Shown here one piece after another: positions 35,440 through 43,683 of a stretch of 64,000 nt of DNA. This DNA comes from Amycolatopsis xylanica. GTDB taxonomy: Bacteria; Actinomycetota; Actinomycetes; Mycobacteriales; Pseudonocardiaceae. A program made the position numbers and the translations under genes. Position 1 is the stretch's first letter; each line of letters begins with the position of its first letter. The DNA is taken from the NCBI RefSeq assembly GCF_900107045.1, contig NZ_FNON01000015.1, positions 1-64,000 of the forward strand. Direction: 5' to 3'. A model generated the notes under the pieces. It did no database searches, was not told the origin of the DNA, and saw nothing but the letters and a program-made list of their open reading frames with translations.

Positions 35440-36200
35440 CAGCGTGGGAGCGGGTCGCCTGCGAGGAGGCGGGCGTGGGCTTGGCGGAGCTCGGGGCCGG
35501 GGTCCAGGCCGAGTTCTTCGGCGAGGTGGGTGCGGGCGCGGTGGTAGGCGAGCAGGGCTTCGGCGCGCCTGCCCGCGTGGTGGAGCGCGTGGACGAGGAG
35601 CGACCAGAGGGATTCGCGGAGTGGGTGTTCGACGACCAGGCCTTGGAGTTCACCGACCACCTCGGCATGGTCGCCGCAGGTCAGGCGGGCTCGGAGGTAA
35701 TCCTCGAGTACGGCCAGGCGGGTTTCGCCGAGGCGGGCCAGGTCGGCCTCGGCGCCGCCGAGGAGCGCGACGTTGGCCAGCGGATCACCACGCCAGAGAT
35801 CGAGCGCGCGGCCGAAGAGTTCCACGGCTTCGGCATGCCTGGACTCGCGCGACGCTTGCCTGGCAAGGCGCACAAGATCTTGGAAGACCGTCAGGTCCAG
35901 CTCACCCGGCCGGACCACGATGAGGTATCCGCCCGGCCTGGTCTCCAGCCTGGCCACCCCACCATCCACAGAGGACAGAATGCGGCGGACGGCCGCGATC
36001 TGGTTGCGCAGATTCGCCACCGCCGATGATGGCGGATTGTGCCCCCAGATGACGTCTACCAGCTTCGATACGCTGACGTCTTGATTCGGTGCCAGTAACA
36101 ATGCCGCCAAGAGCGATCTTCGTCCTGGCGCCCTTACCGGCACGACAGCCCCCGCCGCCCGCAATTCGAGCGGTCCCAACACGCGAAACTCCACAGCCAC
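35439..36200 (-). CDS. SARP/AfsR-type regulator (winged HTH plus BTAD)
   Basis: A 253-aa stand-alone SARP. The N-terminal OmpR-like DNA-binding domain (EFRVLGPLELRAAGAVVPV...SVSKLVDVIWGHNPPSSAVANLRNQIAAVRRIL) is followed by the bacterial transcriptional activation domain with HPLRESLWSLLVHALHHAGRRAEALLAYHRAR. It lacks the ATPase and TPR parts of AfsR. A second GTG at 36194 gives the typical MEFRVLGP start. SARPs activate secondary-metabolite clusters. None is adjacent, though the small secreted protein at 36384 is divergent from it. Confidence 0.9.
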   Translation of the reverse strand: MAVEFRVLGPLELRAAGAVVPVRAPGRRSLLAALLLAPNQDVSVSKLVDVIWGHNPPSSAVANLRNQIAAVRRILSSVDGGVARLETRPGGYLIVVRPGELDLTVFQDLVRLARQASRESRHAEAVELFGRALDLWRGDPLANVALLGGAEADLARLGETRLAVLEDYLRARLTCGDHAEVVGELQGLVVEHPLRESLWSLLVHALHHAGRRAEALLAYHRARTHLAEELGLDPGPELRQAHARLLAGDPLPR

Positions 36201-36383
36201 CCCACTGTCTTTCGCAATGCCAACTCAACGCAGGATCGCAGTCGGCGCACGGAACGCAACAGTCCTGCCTACATGGCTGCCCCATGGGGCAAGCGTATTC
36301 CGTGTATCGAACTCGTGCGGACTTTATATGCGCCAAGCGGATGCTCGAATCGTCCCGGTTGATACGACTCGAGGGGAATTCAC

Positions 36384-36815
36384 ATGAAAAGATCATCCAA
36401 GCTCATCACCATGCTGGCGGCTTTCGCGCTGCTGATCAGCGGCTTCTTCGGGGTCGCGGCGTCGGCGTCACCGGAGCCCGCCGCACCGCCGAGCGCCGTC
36501 GCGAAGGTCGGCGAGCAGACCGCGCAGGCTTCGCTCGACAAGAGCCGCGCCGGCGTCCAAGGCACGATCTCGTACCGGCATCAGTGGTGTGGCATCCAGG
36601 GTTTCTACAACCTGAACCTCACCGGACTCGGCGCCTACAACGGCCAGGCGGTCGCGGTCACCATCTCCGAATCGGGTGACGGCGGCTCGGAGTTCATCGG
36701 CTCGGCCGTCATGACCGTGCACAACGTCTCGGTCTGGAACGGCAACGTCACGGTCAAGGTCAACGTCCAGTGGGGCTCCCCGCTCTGCGTCTGGACGCAC
36801 TACGTCGCCATCTGA
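36384..36815 (+). CDS. Small secreted protein, function unknown
   Basis: 143 aa with a Sec signal peptide (MKRSSKLITMLAAFALLISG, cleavage near ASA-SP). The mature part is beta-rich with two cysteines (QWCGIQG and SPLCVWTHYVAI) that may form one disulfide. GAGGGG lies upstream of the ATG. It is divergent from the SARP gene. I recognise no family; a secreted inhibitor or toxin-like peptide is possible but unsupported. Confidence 0.72.
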   Translation: MKRSSKLITMLAAFALLISGFFGVAASASPEPAAPPSAVAKVGEQTAQASLDKSRAGVQGTISYRHQWCGIQGFYNLNLTGLGAYNGQAVAVTISESGDGGSEFIGSAVMTVHNVSVWNGNVTVKVNVQWGSPLCVWTHYVAI

Positions 36816-36860
36816 GATAAAGCGGGCTTTATCCCACTCCGGGATAAAGCCCGCTTTATC
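36816..36860. terminator. Palindromic terminator, GATAAAGCGGGCTTTATCCC
   Basis: Perfect 20-bp arms (36816-36835 and 36841-36860) with a 5-nt ACTCC loop begin immediately after the TGA of the secreted-protein gene and lie between convergent genes. Each arm itself contains the palindrome-like ATAAAGC-GGGCTTTAT. Confidence 0.8.
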
Positions 36861-36866
36861 CCGGGC

Positions 36867-37679
36867 TCAGACGCGGAGGCCGAGGCGGGCCAGGATGGCC
36901 AGTGGGCGCTGGTAGTAGGGGCCGAGCAGGCGCGGGATCGCGTCGAAGACGTAGGCGTCCGCGCCGATGAGGATGCGCGGGCGGTTGCGCTCGACGCCGC
37001 GGATGATCGCGCGGGCCGCACCTTCGGGGCTGGTGCGGGCGATCTGGGCGAACTTCTCGGCGTCGCCCGACTCGGTGCCGCGGGCGTCGCGGGCGATGTT
37101 GGTGCGGATGCCGCCGGGGTGCACGCAGCTGACCTTCACCGGGCGCTTGCCGATCAGCATCTCCTGGCGCAGTGACTCGGTGAACCCGCGCACCGCGAAC
37201 TTCGCCGCGTTGTACGCGCTTTGCGTGGGCACGCCGACGAAACCGAACACGCTCGACACGTTGACCAGGTGCCCGTCGCCCGACGCGATGAGGTGCGGCA
37301 GGAACGCCTTCGAGCCGTGCACGACGCCCCAGAAGTCGATGTTCATCACCCAGTCGAGGTCTTCCCAGCGCATCTGCTCGACCGTCGCCTGCAGTGCCAC
37401 GCCCGCGTTGTTGACGACCAGGTTGATCGCGCCGAAGTCGGCGACGACCTCGTCGGCGTGGCTGAGCACGGCCTGCCGATCGGCGACGTTCAGCTCGTAC
37501 GCCTTCGCCTCGGCGCCCGCTTTTTCGCACAGCGCGGCCGTTTCCGCGACACGCGTCAAGCTGATGTCGGACAGCGCCAGCCGCATCCCGCGCTCGGCGA
37601 GCCCCAGCGCGAGCGCGCGGCCGATGCCCGAACCCGCGCCGGTGATCGCCGCGACCTTGCCGGCCAACCGTTTCATCAA
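36867..37679 (-). CDS. Short-chain dehydrogenase/reductase
   Basis: 270 aa. The classical SDR motifs are the cofactor loop TGAGSGIGRA, NNAGVA, catalytic Ser in VNVSSVFG and the YNAAK Tyr-Lys pair. It reduces or oxidises alcohols/ketones with NAD(P)H. It overlaps the monooxygenase gene by 4 nt, and the arrangement resembles the SDR next to MymA in M. tuberculosis. The C-terminal hydrophobic stretch (LGPYYQRPLAILARLGLRV) may associate with membrane. Confidence 0.88.
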   Translation of the reverse strand: MMKRLAGKVAAITGAGSGIGRALALGLAERGMRLALSDISLTRVAETAALCEKAGAEAKAYELNVADRQAVLSHADEVVADFGAINLVVNNAGVALQATVEQMRWEDLDWVMNIDFWGVVHGSKAFLPHLIASGDGHLVNVSSVFGFVGVPTQSAYNAAKFAVRGFTESLRQEMLIGKRPVKVSCVHPGGIRTNIARDARGTESGDAEKFAQIARTSPEGAARAIIRGVERNRPRILIGADAYVFDAIPRLLGPYYQRPLAILARLGLRV

Positions 37680-39151
37680 GCCACTCCTGTCAGTTTGCGT
37701 GCCCGTGACCCGGTGAGCTCGAAGTCACCGGTGTCCACCTTGCGTGTGCGCAGCCAGTACTGCCAGGTGAAGCCGGGCCAGATGGTCCGGTTCACCCCCT
37801 TCGAGTCGAGGTACCAGCTCGTGCAGCCGCCGGTGCTCCACACCCCGCTCGCGAGTTTGCGCTGGATCTCCTCGTTGAACGAAGCCTGCACGCTCGGCCG
37901 CACCTCGAACGCCTCCGCGCGGCTGCGCCGCACCATCCGCATCGCGTCGAGCGCGTACCGGATCTGCGCTTCGATCATGAACACGACCGAGTTGTGCCCG
38001 AGGCCGGTGTTCGGGCCGAGCAGGAAGAACGCGTTCGGGAACCCGTTGACCGTGATCCCGAGATGGGTCTGGATGCCTTCGTCGCGCCAGCGTGTCGCCA
38101 AGTCGACATCGTCGCGGCCCTTGATGTCGAGGTAGTCGAACGAGTCCGTCACGTGGAACCCGGTCGCGTAGATGATCGCGTCGACCTCGCGCTCGACGCC
38201 GTCGCTCGTGACGATCGAGTGCTCGCGGACCTCGTGGATGCCGTCGGTGATCACGTCGACGTGATCGCTGGTCAGCGCCCGGTAGTACTTGTTCGAGCCC
38301 AGCACCCGCTTGCAGCCCAGCGTGTAGTCCGGCGTGACCTTGCGCCGCAGCTCCGGATCGGCGATCTGCTTCGCGATGTGCCGCTTGCCGAAGTACTCCC
38401 CCACCTTGAGGATGCCGGGGTGGCCGTTGAAGCCGACGGCCAGCGACTCGGCCGTCCAGTACACCGCGTTGCGATAAGCCTTGCGCACCAACGGAACCCG
38501 CTCGAAGAGCCGTTGCGTCGACTCCTTGATCCTGCCGTTGCCACGCGGCAGCACCCACGGCGGCGTCCGCTGGTAGAGATGCAGCTCGGACACCTCGCCG
38601 ACGATCTCCGGCACGAACTGGATCGCCGACGCGCCGGTGCCGACCACGGCGACCCGCTTGCCGTGCAGGTCGTACTCGTGGTCCCAGGTCGCCGAGTGGA
38701 ACGAGTGCCCCTGAAACCGCTCGATTCCGGGCAGCTGGGGGATGTTCGGGATGTGCAGCGCGCCAACGCCCGCGACCAGGAACTGCCCGCGGTACTCGCC
38801 CTTCGAGGTGCCGACGACCCACTCGTTGTCGCCCCACTTCGCGGAGGTCACTTCCTCGCCGAACCGGATGTGCTCACGCAGGCCGTATTTTTCGGTCAAC
38901 TCCTTGAGATAGTCCCAAATCTCGGGCTGTCGCGAATACGCGCGCGACCAGTCGGCCTTGGGCTCGAAGGAATACGAGTACATATGCGACGGCACGTCAC
39001 AGGCGCAGCCGGGATAGCTGTTGTCACGCCAGGTGCCGCCGATGTCGTCGGCCTTCTCGAGCAGGACGAAGTCGTTCCGGCCCTGCCGCTTGAGCTGAAT
39101 GGCCATACCCAGCCCGGAAAACCCGGTGCCGATGATGATCACTTCAGGCAT
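37676..39151 (-). CDS. Flavin monooxygenase, Baeyer-Villiger / MymA-like
   Basis: 491 aa. The FAD site is IIIGTGFSGLGMAIQL, DIGGTWRDNSYPGCACDVPSH is the conserved class-B substrate-loop region, the Baeyer-Villiger fingerprint FQGHSFHSATWD (FxGxxxHxxxWD) is present, and the NADPH site is VVGTGASAIQ. The enzyme inserts oxygen next to a carbonyl or hydroxylates a lipid-like ketone. ATG 39151 is chosen by the FAD motif at the N-terminus. It overlaps the hydrolase gene by 8 nt. Confidence 0.9.
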   Translation of the reverse strand: MPEVIIIGTGFSGLGMAIQLKRQGRNDFVLLEKADDIGGTWRDNSYPGCACDVPSHMYSYSFEPKADWSRAYSRQPEIWDYLKELTEKYGLREHIRFGEEVTSAKWGDNEWVVGTSKGEYRGQFLVAGVGALHIPNIPQLPGIERFQGHSFHSATWDHEYDLHGKRVAVVGTGASAIQFVPEIVGEVSELHLYQRTPPWVLPRGNGRIKESTQRLFERVPLVRKAYRNAVYWTAESLAVGFNGHPGILKVGEYFGKRHIAKQIADPELRRKVTPDYTLGCKRVLGSNKYYRALTSDHVDVITDGIHEVREHSIVTSDGVEREVDAIIYATGFHVTDSFDYLDIKGRDDVDLATRWRDEGIQTHLGITVNGFPNAFFLLGPNTGLGHNSVVFMIEAQIRYALDAMRMVRRSRAEAFEVRPSVQASFNEEIQRKLASGVWSTGGCTSWYLDSKGVNRTIWPGFTWQYWLRTRKVDTGDFELTGSRARKLTGVA

Positions 39152-39989
39152 GCGCGATCCTCCAGATCCGGGCCGCCACCTCGGCGGATCGTTCGTACGG
39201 CAGCATGTGCCCCGCACGCGGGAACACGGTGAACTCGGCGGCGGGCAGCGCGCGGGCGATCGCGCGCGCCGTGGTCGGCGGAGTCAGTTTGTCCGCGTCC
39301 CCGACCAGCACGGCCGTCGGAATCTTGCGGAACGCGCTCAGCGCCTTGGTCCGATCGTGCCGCAGGATCGAACCGCGGAACCCGGCCATGCTCGCCGGAT
39401 GCGCGCGGGCCATCTGCCTGGCGGTCTCGACCACGGAAGTCCTTTGTGGACGAGCACCGAACAACAATGGACGCAGCAGCAGGGAAGGCAGCGCGCGAGC
39501 ACGCGGATCACGCCTCGCCGTCCGCAAGCCCGCGATCTGCTCCACCTTGAGCAGCCACGGCTTCATCCGGAACGGGCCCGCGCTGGTCGCGACGAACACC
39601 GCGCCCGCGACGCGCCGCCGCACGAGTTCGGGGTGCCGCTCGCCGAGCGCCATGATCGTCATCCCGCCGAGCGAATGCCCGGCGAGCACGACCTTTCCGG
39701 CGACCCGCTGCTCGATCAGCTCGGCGAGATCGTCGCCCAGCCGCGCGATCGACGGCTCGCCGACGCCGGAACGCCCATGCCCGCGATGGTCGTAGCGCAG
39801 CACCCGCACCTCGGGCCCGAGCTTGGCGACGACGTCGTCCCACGACGTGTGATCGCAGGTCCAGCAGTGCGCGAGCACGACCGTCACCGGCGCGGCCGGT
39901 CCTGATTCGACGACGCGCAGCGCGACGCCGTCGCTCGTGATGAACCGGTTGCGCGGCGGTACGGCGGTTTCCGTCGGCAGCGCGGTCAT
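39144..39989 (-). CDS. Alpha/beta hydrolase
   Basis: 281 aa. The frame is open much further upstream, but ATG 39989 overlaps the stop of the diiron gene (ATGA) and begins the fold properly (MTALPTETAVPPRNRFITSD). It has the oxyanion-region LAHCWTC, DHRGHGRSG, the nucleophile elbow AGHSLGGM, Asp in LVGDADKLTPP and His in RAGHMLPYE. In this cluster it would hydrolyse an ester or lactone produced by the adjacent Baeyer-Villiger-type enzyme. Confidence 0.87.
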   Translation of the reverse strand: MTALPTETAVPPRNRFITSDGVALRVVESGPAAPVTVVLAHCWTCDHTSWDDVVAKLGPEVRVLRYDHRGHGRSGVGEPSIARLGDDLAELIEQRVAGKVVLAGHSLGGMTIMALGERHPELVRRRVAGAVFVATSAGPFRMKPWLLKVEQIAGLRTARRDPRARALPSLLLRPLLFGARPQRTSVVETARQMARAHPASMAGFRGSILRHDRTKALSAFRKIPTAVLVGDADKLTPPTTARAIARALPAAEFTVFPRAGHMLPYERSAEVAARIWRIAHA

Positions 39990-40891
39990 CGAGCCGTCCT
40001 CGGCAGCAGCTGCGACCGGTGCCAGAGCGCGCGGACCAGCCGCCCCTTGAGCATCCCTGATTCCTCGAAGAACGCGATGAGCTTCTCCGCCATGAACGCC
40101 AGCGTCTGCCGGTAATGCGGGTTCTCCAGCGCGGCGCGGCGGCCGTCGCGCGGCCGGATGCCGACCGCCTTGTACACGCGCGGGTGGATCAGCATGAACG
40201 CGACGAGATTGGCCGCGATCGCGATGACCATCCGGTTGACGAACAGCTCGAAGCGGTTCAGCTGAGCGGCGCTGCGGACCAGTTCGGTGCGCGCGAAGCT
40301 GATGTGGCGCGCCTCTTCCAGCACGTGGATGCGGTTCAGCATGCGCATATGCGGCTGGACGTTCTCGTCGTTCATGGTCTCCCGCTGGCCGCGGTCGAGG
40401 ATCTCCTCGATCAGCAGCGCGAGCCCGTAGCTGGCAGGGCCGACGGGCAGCAGCGAAATGAACTTCATCGCCCGCGCGGCGGCCCGCGGCTGCCGGTAAG
40501 CGCGAACACCGGACTTCTCGATGAACCTGGCGAACATCGTCGAGTGACGGCATTCGTCGCCGATCTCGGTCAGCGTGTAGCGCACGCGAGGCGTCGCCGG
40601 ATCACCCTCGGTGACCAGGCGCAGCAGGATGTGCATGAGCGCGGCCTCGGCGTAGATGCCGTAGCTGACCATGCTGACGGCCTCGTGTTTGCCCAGCTCG
40701 AGGCGCTGTTCCGGGGTCATCTCCTGCCACAGCTCGGTGCCGTAGAGGGTGACGCGGTGGTCGGGCATGAACGGGACGCCTTCGGCCCAGGGCGCGTCCC
40801 AATCGATGTCGACTTCAGGGTCGTAGTAGCGGTCGGCCGACGAAGTGAGCAGGCGCCGGGCGACTTTCTCCTTGTCAGGTGCGGTCATCAT
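39986..40891 (-). CDS. AurF-like diiron oxygenase (p-aminobenzoate N-oxygenase family)
   Basis: 301 aa, largely helical. Candidate iron ligands are in GKHEAVSM, LTEIGDECRHS, LIEEILDRGQ and HVLEEARHISFAR, the repeated ExxxH / EExxH pattern of ferritin-like diiron oxygenases. AurF oxidises arylamines, but most relatives are untested. It is the first gene of the leftward four-gene cluster, divergent from a TetR gene with a palindromic operator between them. Confidence 0.82.
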   Translation of the reverse strand: MMTAPDKEKVARRLLTSSADRYYDPEVDIDWDAPWAEGVPFMPDHRVTLYGTELWQEMTPEQRLELGKHEAVSMVSYGIYAEAALMHILLRLVTEGDPATPRVRYTLTEIGDECRHSTMFARFIEKSGVRAYRQPRAAARAMKFISLLPVGPASYGLALLIEEILDRGQRETMNDENVQPHMRMLNRIHVLEEARHISFARTELVRSAAQLNRFELFVNRMVIAIAANLVAFMLIHPRVYKAVGIRPRDGRRAALENPHYRQTLAFMAEKLIAFFEESGMLKGRLVRALWHRSQLLPRTAR

Positions 40892-40916
40892 TGAACCCCT
40901 GTTACCTGAAGTAGCC

Positions 40917-40949
40917 AGTACCAGCAGTACGCGATACTTCCGGTACTAT
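40917..40949. promoter_or_regulatory. 31-bp palindromic operator and candidate -10 of the TetR gene
   Basis: AGTACCAGCAGTAC (40917-40930), GCG, ATACTTCCGGTACT (40934-40947) form an inverted repeat matching at 11 of 14 positions per arm. TACTAT at 40944-40949 ends 7 nt before the ATG and overlaps the repeat. The position between the TetR gene and the divergent oxidative cluster fits a TetR operator. Confidence 0.6.
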
Positions 40950-40956
40950 CCAACGC

Positions 40957-41610
40957 ATGCCCGGGAGTGTCAACCGTCACCGGACGGACGCCCGCACCGA
41001 GCGCTGGCGCGAGCACAAGCTCGCGCTGCGCCGCGAGTTCGTCGACGCGGCCTTCCGCGCGCTCGCGAAACAGGGCCCGGAAGTCAGCATGGACGAGATC
41101 GCCGCCGAGGCAGGCACCGTCAAACCCAAGCTGTACCGGCATTTCGCGGCCAAATCGGACCTGGCGGGCGCCGTGTCCGAGCGGATGGGCGAGATCCTGT
41201 GGCAGCGCCTGCTGCCCAACATGAACCTGCGCGACGCGCCGCGCGTGACGATCAGGCGCGGCCTCGAGGCGTACGTCAACGTCGTCGACGAGTACCCGAA
41301 CGTCTTCAAGTTCCTCATGCGCACCGACTCCGAGCCGCTGATGGAGAGCGGCAAGGAGATCGCCGGCGTCATCGCGAACGTGCTCAAGGAGTTCCTGAGC
41401 GCCGCCGACCTCGACCCCGAGCTGGCCGATCCGAGCGCGTACGCCGTGGTCGGCGCGGTCGGCGCCGCCGCGGAGTGGTGGATGCGCACCCGCACGATGT
41501 CCAAGGACAAGTTCGTCACGCACCTGACGACCATGACCTGGGGCGCGCTCGACGCGGTGCTCCGTGAACAGGGCATCGCACTCGATCCGGACCGCGCCGT
41601 CGAGCTGTGA
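40957..41610 (+). CDS. TetR family regulator of the oxidative cluster
   Basis: 217 aa. The N-terminus is basic. The HTH is RREFVDAAFRALAKQGPEVSMDEIAAEAGTVKPKLYRHFAAKSDL. The helical C-terminal region ends AEWWMRTRTMSKDKFVTHLTTMTWGALDAVL. No Shine-Dalgarno is seen and TACTAT lies 7 nt before the ATG, so the mRNA is probably leaderless. It is divergent from AurF-like/hydrolase/FMO/SDR genes and likely represses them and itself. Confidence 0.9.
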   Translation: MPGSVNRHRTDARTERWREHKLALRREFVDAAFRALAKQGPEVSMDEIAAEAGTVKPKLYRHFAAKSDLAGAVSERMGEILWQRLLPNMNLRDAPRVTIRRGLEAYVNVVDEYPNVFKFLMRTDSEPLMESGKEIAGVIANVLKEFLSAADLDPELADPSAYAVVGAVGAAAEWWMRTRTMSKDKFVTHLTTMTWGALDAVLREQGIALDPDRAVEL

Positions 41611-41702
41611 GGTTGCTGTGCATCATCCGGGCGTAGGTGTTTTCCGCGCCCGCCCTATGGTGATCTGGTTTCAACGACCTGCCGGACGGGGAAGGAGTAA
41701 CC

Positions 41703-42566
41703 ATGCGCGTGTCGCGGCCGGTTCTCCTGGTGCTCGTCTGTGCGCTGGTCGCGCTGCCGATCGCTGGCTCCGCGGTCATCCTCCAGCCGGACGACACCGC
41801 GGCGGTCACCGACGTACCGGTGATCGAAACACCGGCCCCCGAGGTCGCGCCGCACACGGTTGAAGCCGCGCCCGAGACCGCCGCGGCCGGACCGGCGGCC
41901 GCGACCGAAGCCGCACCGGTGGTACCAGCAGGCCTGGCGCCGATCGGCGCGCTGTTCTCCGGCGACGGCCACTACTGCACCGCCAGCGTGGTGCACAGCG
42001 ATGCGGGCGACCTGGTGCTGACCGCCGCGCACTGCCTCCACGAGGGCGAGGGCGGCGACTACATCGACGACATCTCGTTCGCGCCCGGCTATCACGACGG
42101 CGTCGCGCCGTACGGCATGTGGACGGCCGTGAAGACGCTGGTCGCGCCCGGCTGGATCGAGTCGTCGGACCCCGACCTCGACGTCGGCTTCATCACCGTC
42201 CGCCAGAACGGCAACCCGCACCCGATCGAGAGCGTCACCGGCGCGAACCAGCTCGGCGTCGCACGCGGCTTCGACAACAAGATCACCATGACCGGCTACC
42301 CCGACGACACCGACGCGCCCGTGGTCTGCACGAACACGACCTCACGCGAGTCGGAGTTCCAGATGCGCGTCGATTGCGCGGGGTTCCCGGAAGGCACGAG
42401 CGGCGGCCCCTGGGTCACCGACGCCGATCCGGTCACCAAGCTGGGCACCGTGATCGGCGTGATCGGCGGCTACCAGTTCGGCGGCGACGAGGCCGACACC
42501 TCGTACAGCAGCTACTTCGACACCGACGTCCAGAGCCTGTACGCGCAGAGCACCGCGCTCGGCTGA
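41703..42566 (+). CDS. Secreted trypsin-like serine protease
   Basis: 287 aa. The signal sequence/anchor (RPVLLVLVCALVALPIAGSA) is followed by a 50-residue Ala/Pro/Glu-rich linker, then the S1 domain with His in LTAAHCLH, Asp in SSDPDLDVGFI and Ser in FPEGTSGGPWV. Disulfide-forming cysteines are present (YCTAS...HC, VVCTNT...VDCAGF). AAGGAG lies 5 nt before the ATG. It is an exported protease, with the chain possibly held at the membrane by an uncleaved N-terminal helix. Confidence 0.87.
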   Translation: MRVSRPVLLVLVCALVALPIAGSAVILQPDDTAAVTDVPVIETPAPEVAPHTVEAAPETAAAGPAAATEAAPVVPAGLAPIGALFSGDGHYCTASVVHSDAGDLVLTAAHCLHEGEGGDYIDDISFAPGYHDGVAPYGMWTAVKTLVAPGWIESSDPDLDVGFITVRQNGNPHPIESVTGANQLGVARGFDNKITMTGYPDDTDAPVVCTNTTSRESEFQMRVDCAGFPEGTSGGPWVTDADPVTKLGTVIGVIGGYQFGGDEADTSYSSYFDTDVQSLYAQSTALG

Positions 42567-42578
42567 GATGATGCGTCC

Positions 42579-42800
42579 ATGAAGCCCATCGTGGACGTCC
42601 CGATCACCGGCGAGCCCATCCGTCTCGGCCAGTTCCTCAAGCTGGCGGGCATCGCCGAAGACGGCTCCCACGCCAAGGACCTGCTCGACGCCGACGAGGT
42701 CACCGTCAACGGCGAGACCGAGATCCGGCGTGGCCGCCAGCTGGTCAACGGCGACGTCGTCGGCGTCGGTTCGCAGCAATGCCGAGTCACCCTGGGCTGA
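42579..42800 (+). CDS. RNA-binding S4 domain protein
   Basis: A 73-aa protein that is essentially one S4 domain: IRLGQFLKLAGIAEDGSHAKDLLDADEVTVNGETEIRRGRQLVNGDVV. Such RlbA/YaaA-like proteins bind structured RNA, often on ribosomal material. It starts 12 nt after the protease stop and is followed closely by the DUF2277 gene. Confidence 0.88.
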   Translation: MKPIVDVPITGEPIRLGQFLKLAGIAEDGSHAKDLLDADEVTVNGETEIRRGRQLVNGDVVGVGSQQCRVTLG

Positions 42801-42809
42801 TTTCGCGCC

Positions 42810-42815
42810 TATCCT
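42810..42815 (+). promoter_or_regulatory. Candidate -10 (TATCCT) of a leaderless DUF2277 transcript
   Basis: TATCCT lies 7 nt before ATG 42823 with no Shine-Dalgarno. The following CGG is shared with starts at 48792 and 51057. Confidence 0.4.
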
Positions 42816-42822
42816 CGGACGC

Positions 42823-43101
42823 ATGTGCCGGAACATCACCACCCTGCGTGGCTTGGAACCGTCCGCGACCGCCGAGGAGATCGAGGCGGCGGCGCGCCAG
42901 TACGTGCGCAAGATCAGCGGCGTGCAGACCGTCACCGACACCACCCGTGAGGCGTTCGAAGCGGCGGTCGCCGAGATCACCGCCATCAGCACCCGCCTGC
43001 TGGCCGAGCTGCCGCCACGCCGCCAGCCGCCCGCGACCGTCCCGCCGCTGCGCCGCCCCGAGGTCCGCGCCCGGATCGCCGCCAAGGCTCAGGGGCAGTG
43101 A
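42823..43101 (+). CDS. DUF2277 family protein
   Basis: A 92-aa protein beginning MCRNITTLRGLEPSATAEEI, the diagnostic DUF2277 N-terminus with Cys2 and Arg3. It continues with AARQYVRKISGV and a Pro/Arg-rich tail. The function is unknown; it is small, soluble and widespread in actinobacteria and other bacteria. The start is fixed by the family motif rather than by the longer open frame. Its last 13 nt overlap the end of the convergent secreted-protein gene. Confidence 0.88.
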   Translation: MCRNITTLRGLEPSATAEEIEAAARQYVRKISGVQTVTDTTREAFEAAVAEITAISTRLLAELPPRRQPPATVPPLRRPEVRARIAAKAQGQ

Positions 43102-43547
43102 GGCGGTAGCCAGCCGGCGGGCATGATCGACTCAGGTGCTCGGCGCGGCTGGTCCACGCCGTAGCTGAAACCGACGAGCGAGCCAGGGCAGGTCTTCACC
43201 GCGCCCGGCCCGCCGCCGGTCCCCGACCCGCGCCACGCGAGCGGATCGATGCCCACCCGCCAGACCTTCCAGTAGTCGCGCCCCGCGGTGTGACCCGTGC
43301 ACGGATCGCCGGCAGGCACGCCCTCGACGCGGCACACGTATGCGGGGTCCCCATAGCCCCCTAAACCTTCCCCGGCCTTGACGTCGAACCCCGCGCGCTC
43401 GAGCGCGACGCGGGCGTTGCCGGAATCCGGCGGCGCACACCGCACCTCGACGCGCGTCCCGAAGTCGACGGCGACGGTCACGCAGGAATTCTCGTTGTGG
43501 GATACCGGGACGATGGCGGTGGCGGCGGCCAGCAAGATCGCGATCAT
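43089..43547 (-). CDS. Secreted Cys-containing protein, function unknown
   Basis: 152 aa with a short signal (MIAILLAAATAIVPVSHNEN). The mature part holds six cysteines (SCVTV, VRCAPP, YVCRVEG, DPCTGH, KTCPGS, PHCP) and a central GRDYWKVWRVGIDPLAWRGS. The aromatic YWxxW segment recalls small secreted actinobacterial proteins with a DUF4430-like beta fold, but the match is weak. It converges with DUF2277 and overlaps its end. Confidence 0.65.
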   Translation of the reverse strand: MIAILLAAATAIVPVSHNENSCVTVAVDFGTRVEVRCAPPDSGNARVALERAGFDVKAGEGLGGYGDPAYVCRVEGVPAGDPCTGHTAGRDYWKVWRVGIDPLAWRGSGTGGGPGAVKTCPGSLVGFSYGVDQPRRAPESIMPAGWLPPHCP

Positions 43548-43683
43548 GAATCCGAACTTACGGATTTTCCGGACATTTCTCCAGTACCCCTATTTCGCGC
43601 AAGGGGACTTGTGAGCACTTTGATCACGGGTCAATGATGTGCCGATCAAATGGGCGTCATCCCGTCAGGTGAAAGGCTTCCCC

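Noticed and set aside
39990-40553. N-terminal extension of the hydrolase frame upstream of 39989
   Set aside because: This stretch is the antisense-phase shadow of the AurF-like gene; the ATGA overlap at 39986-39989 gives the true start.
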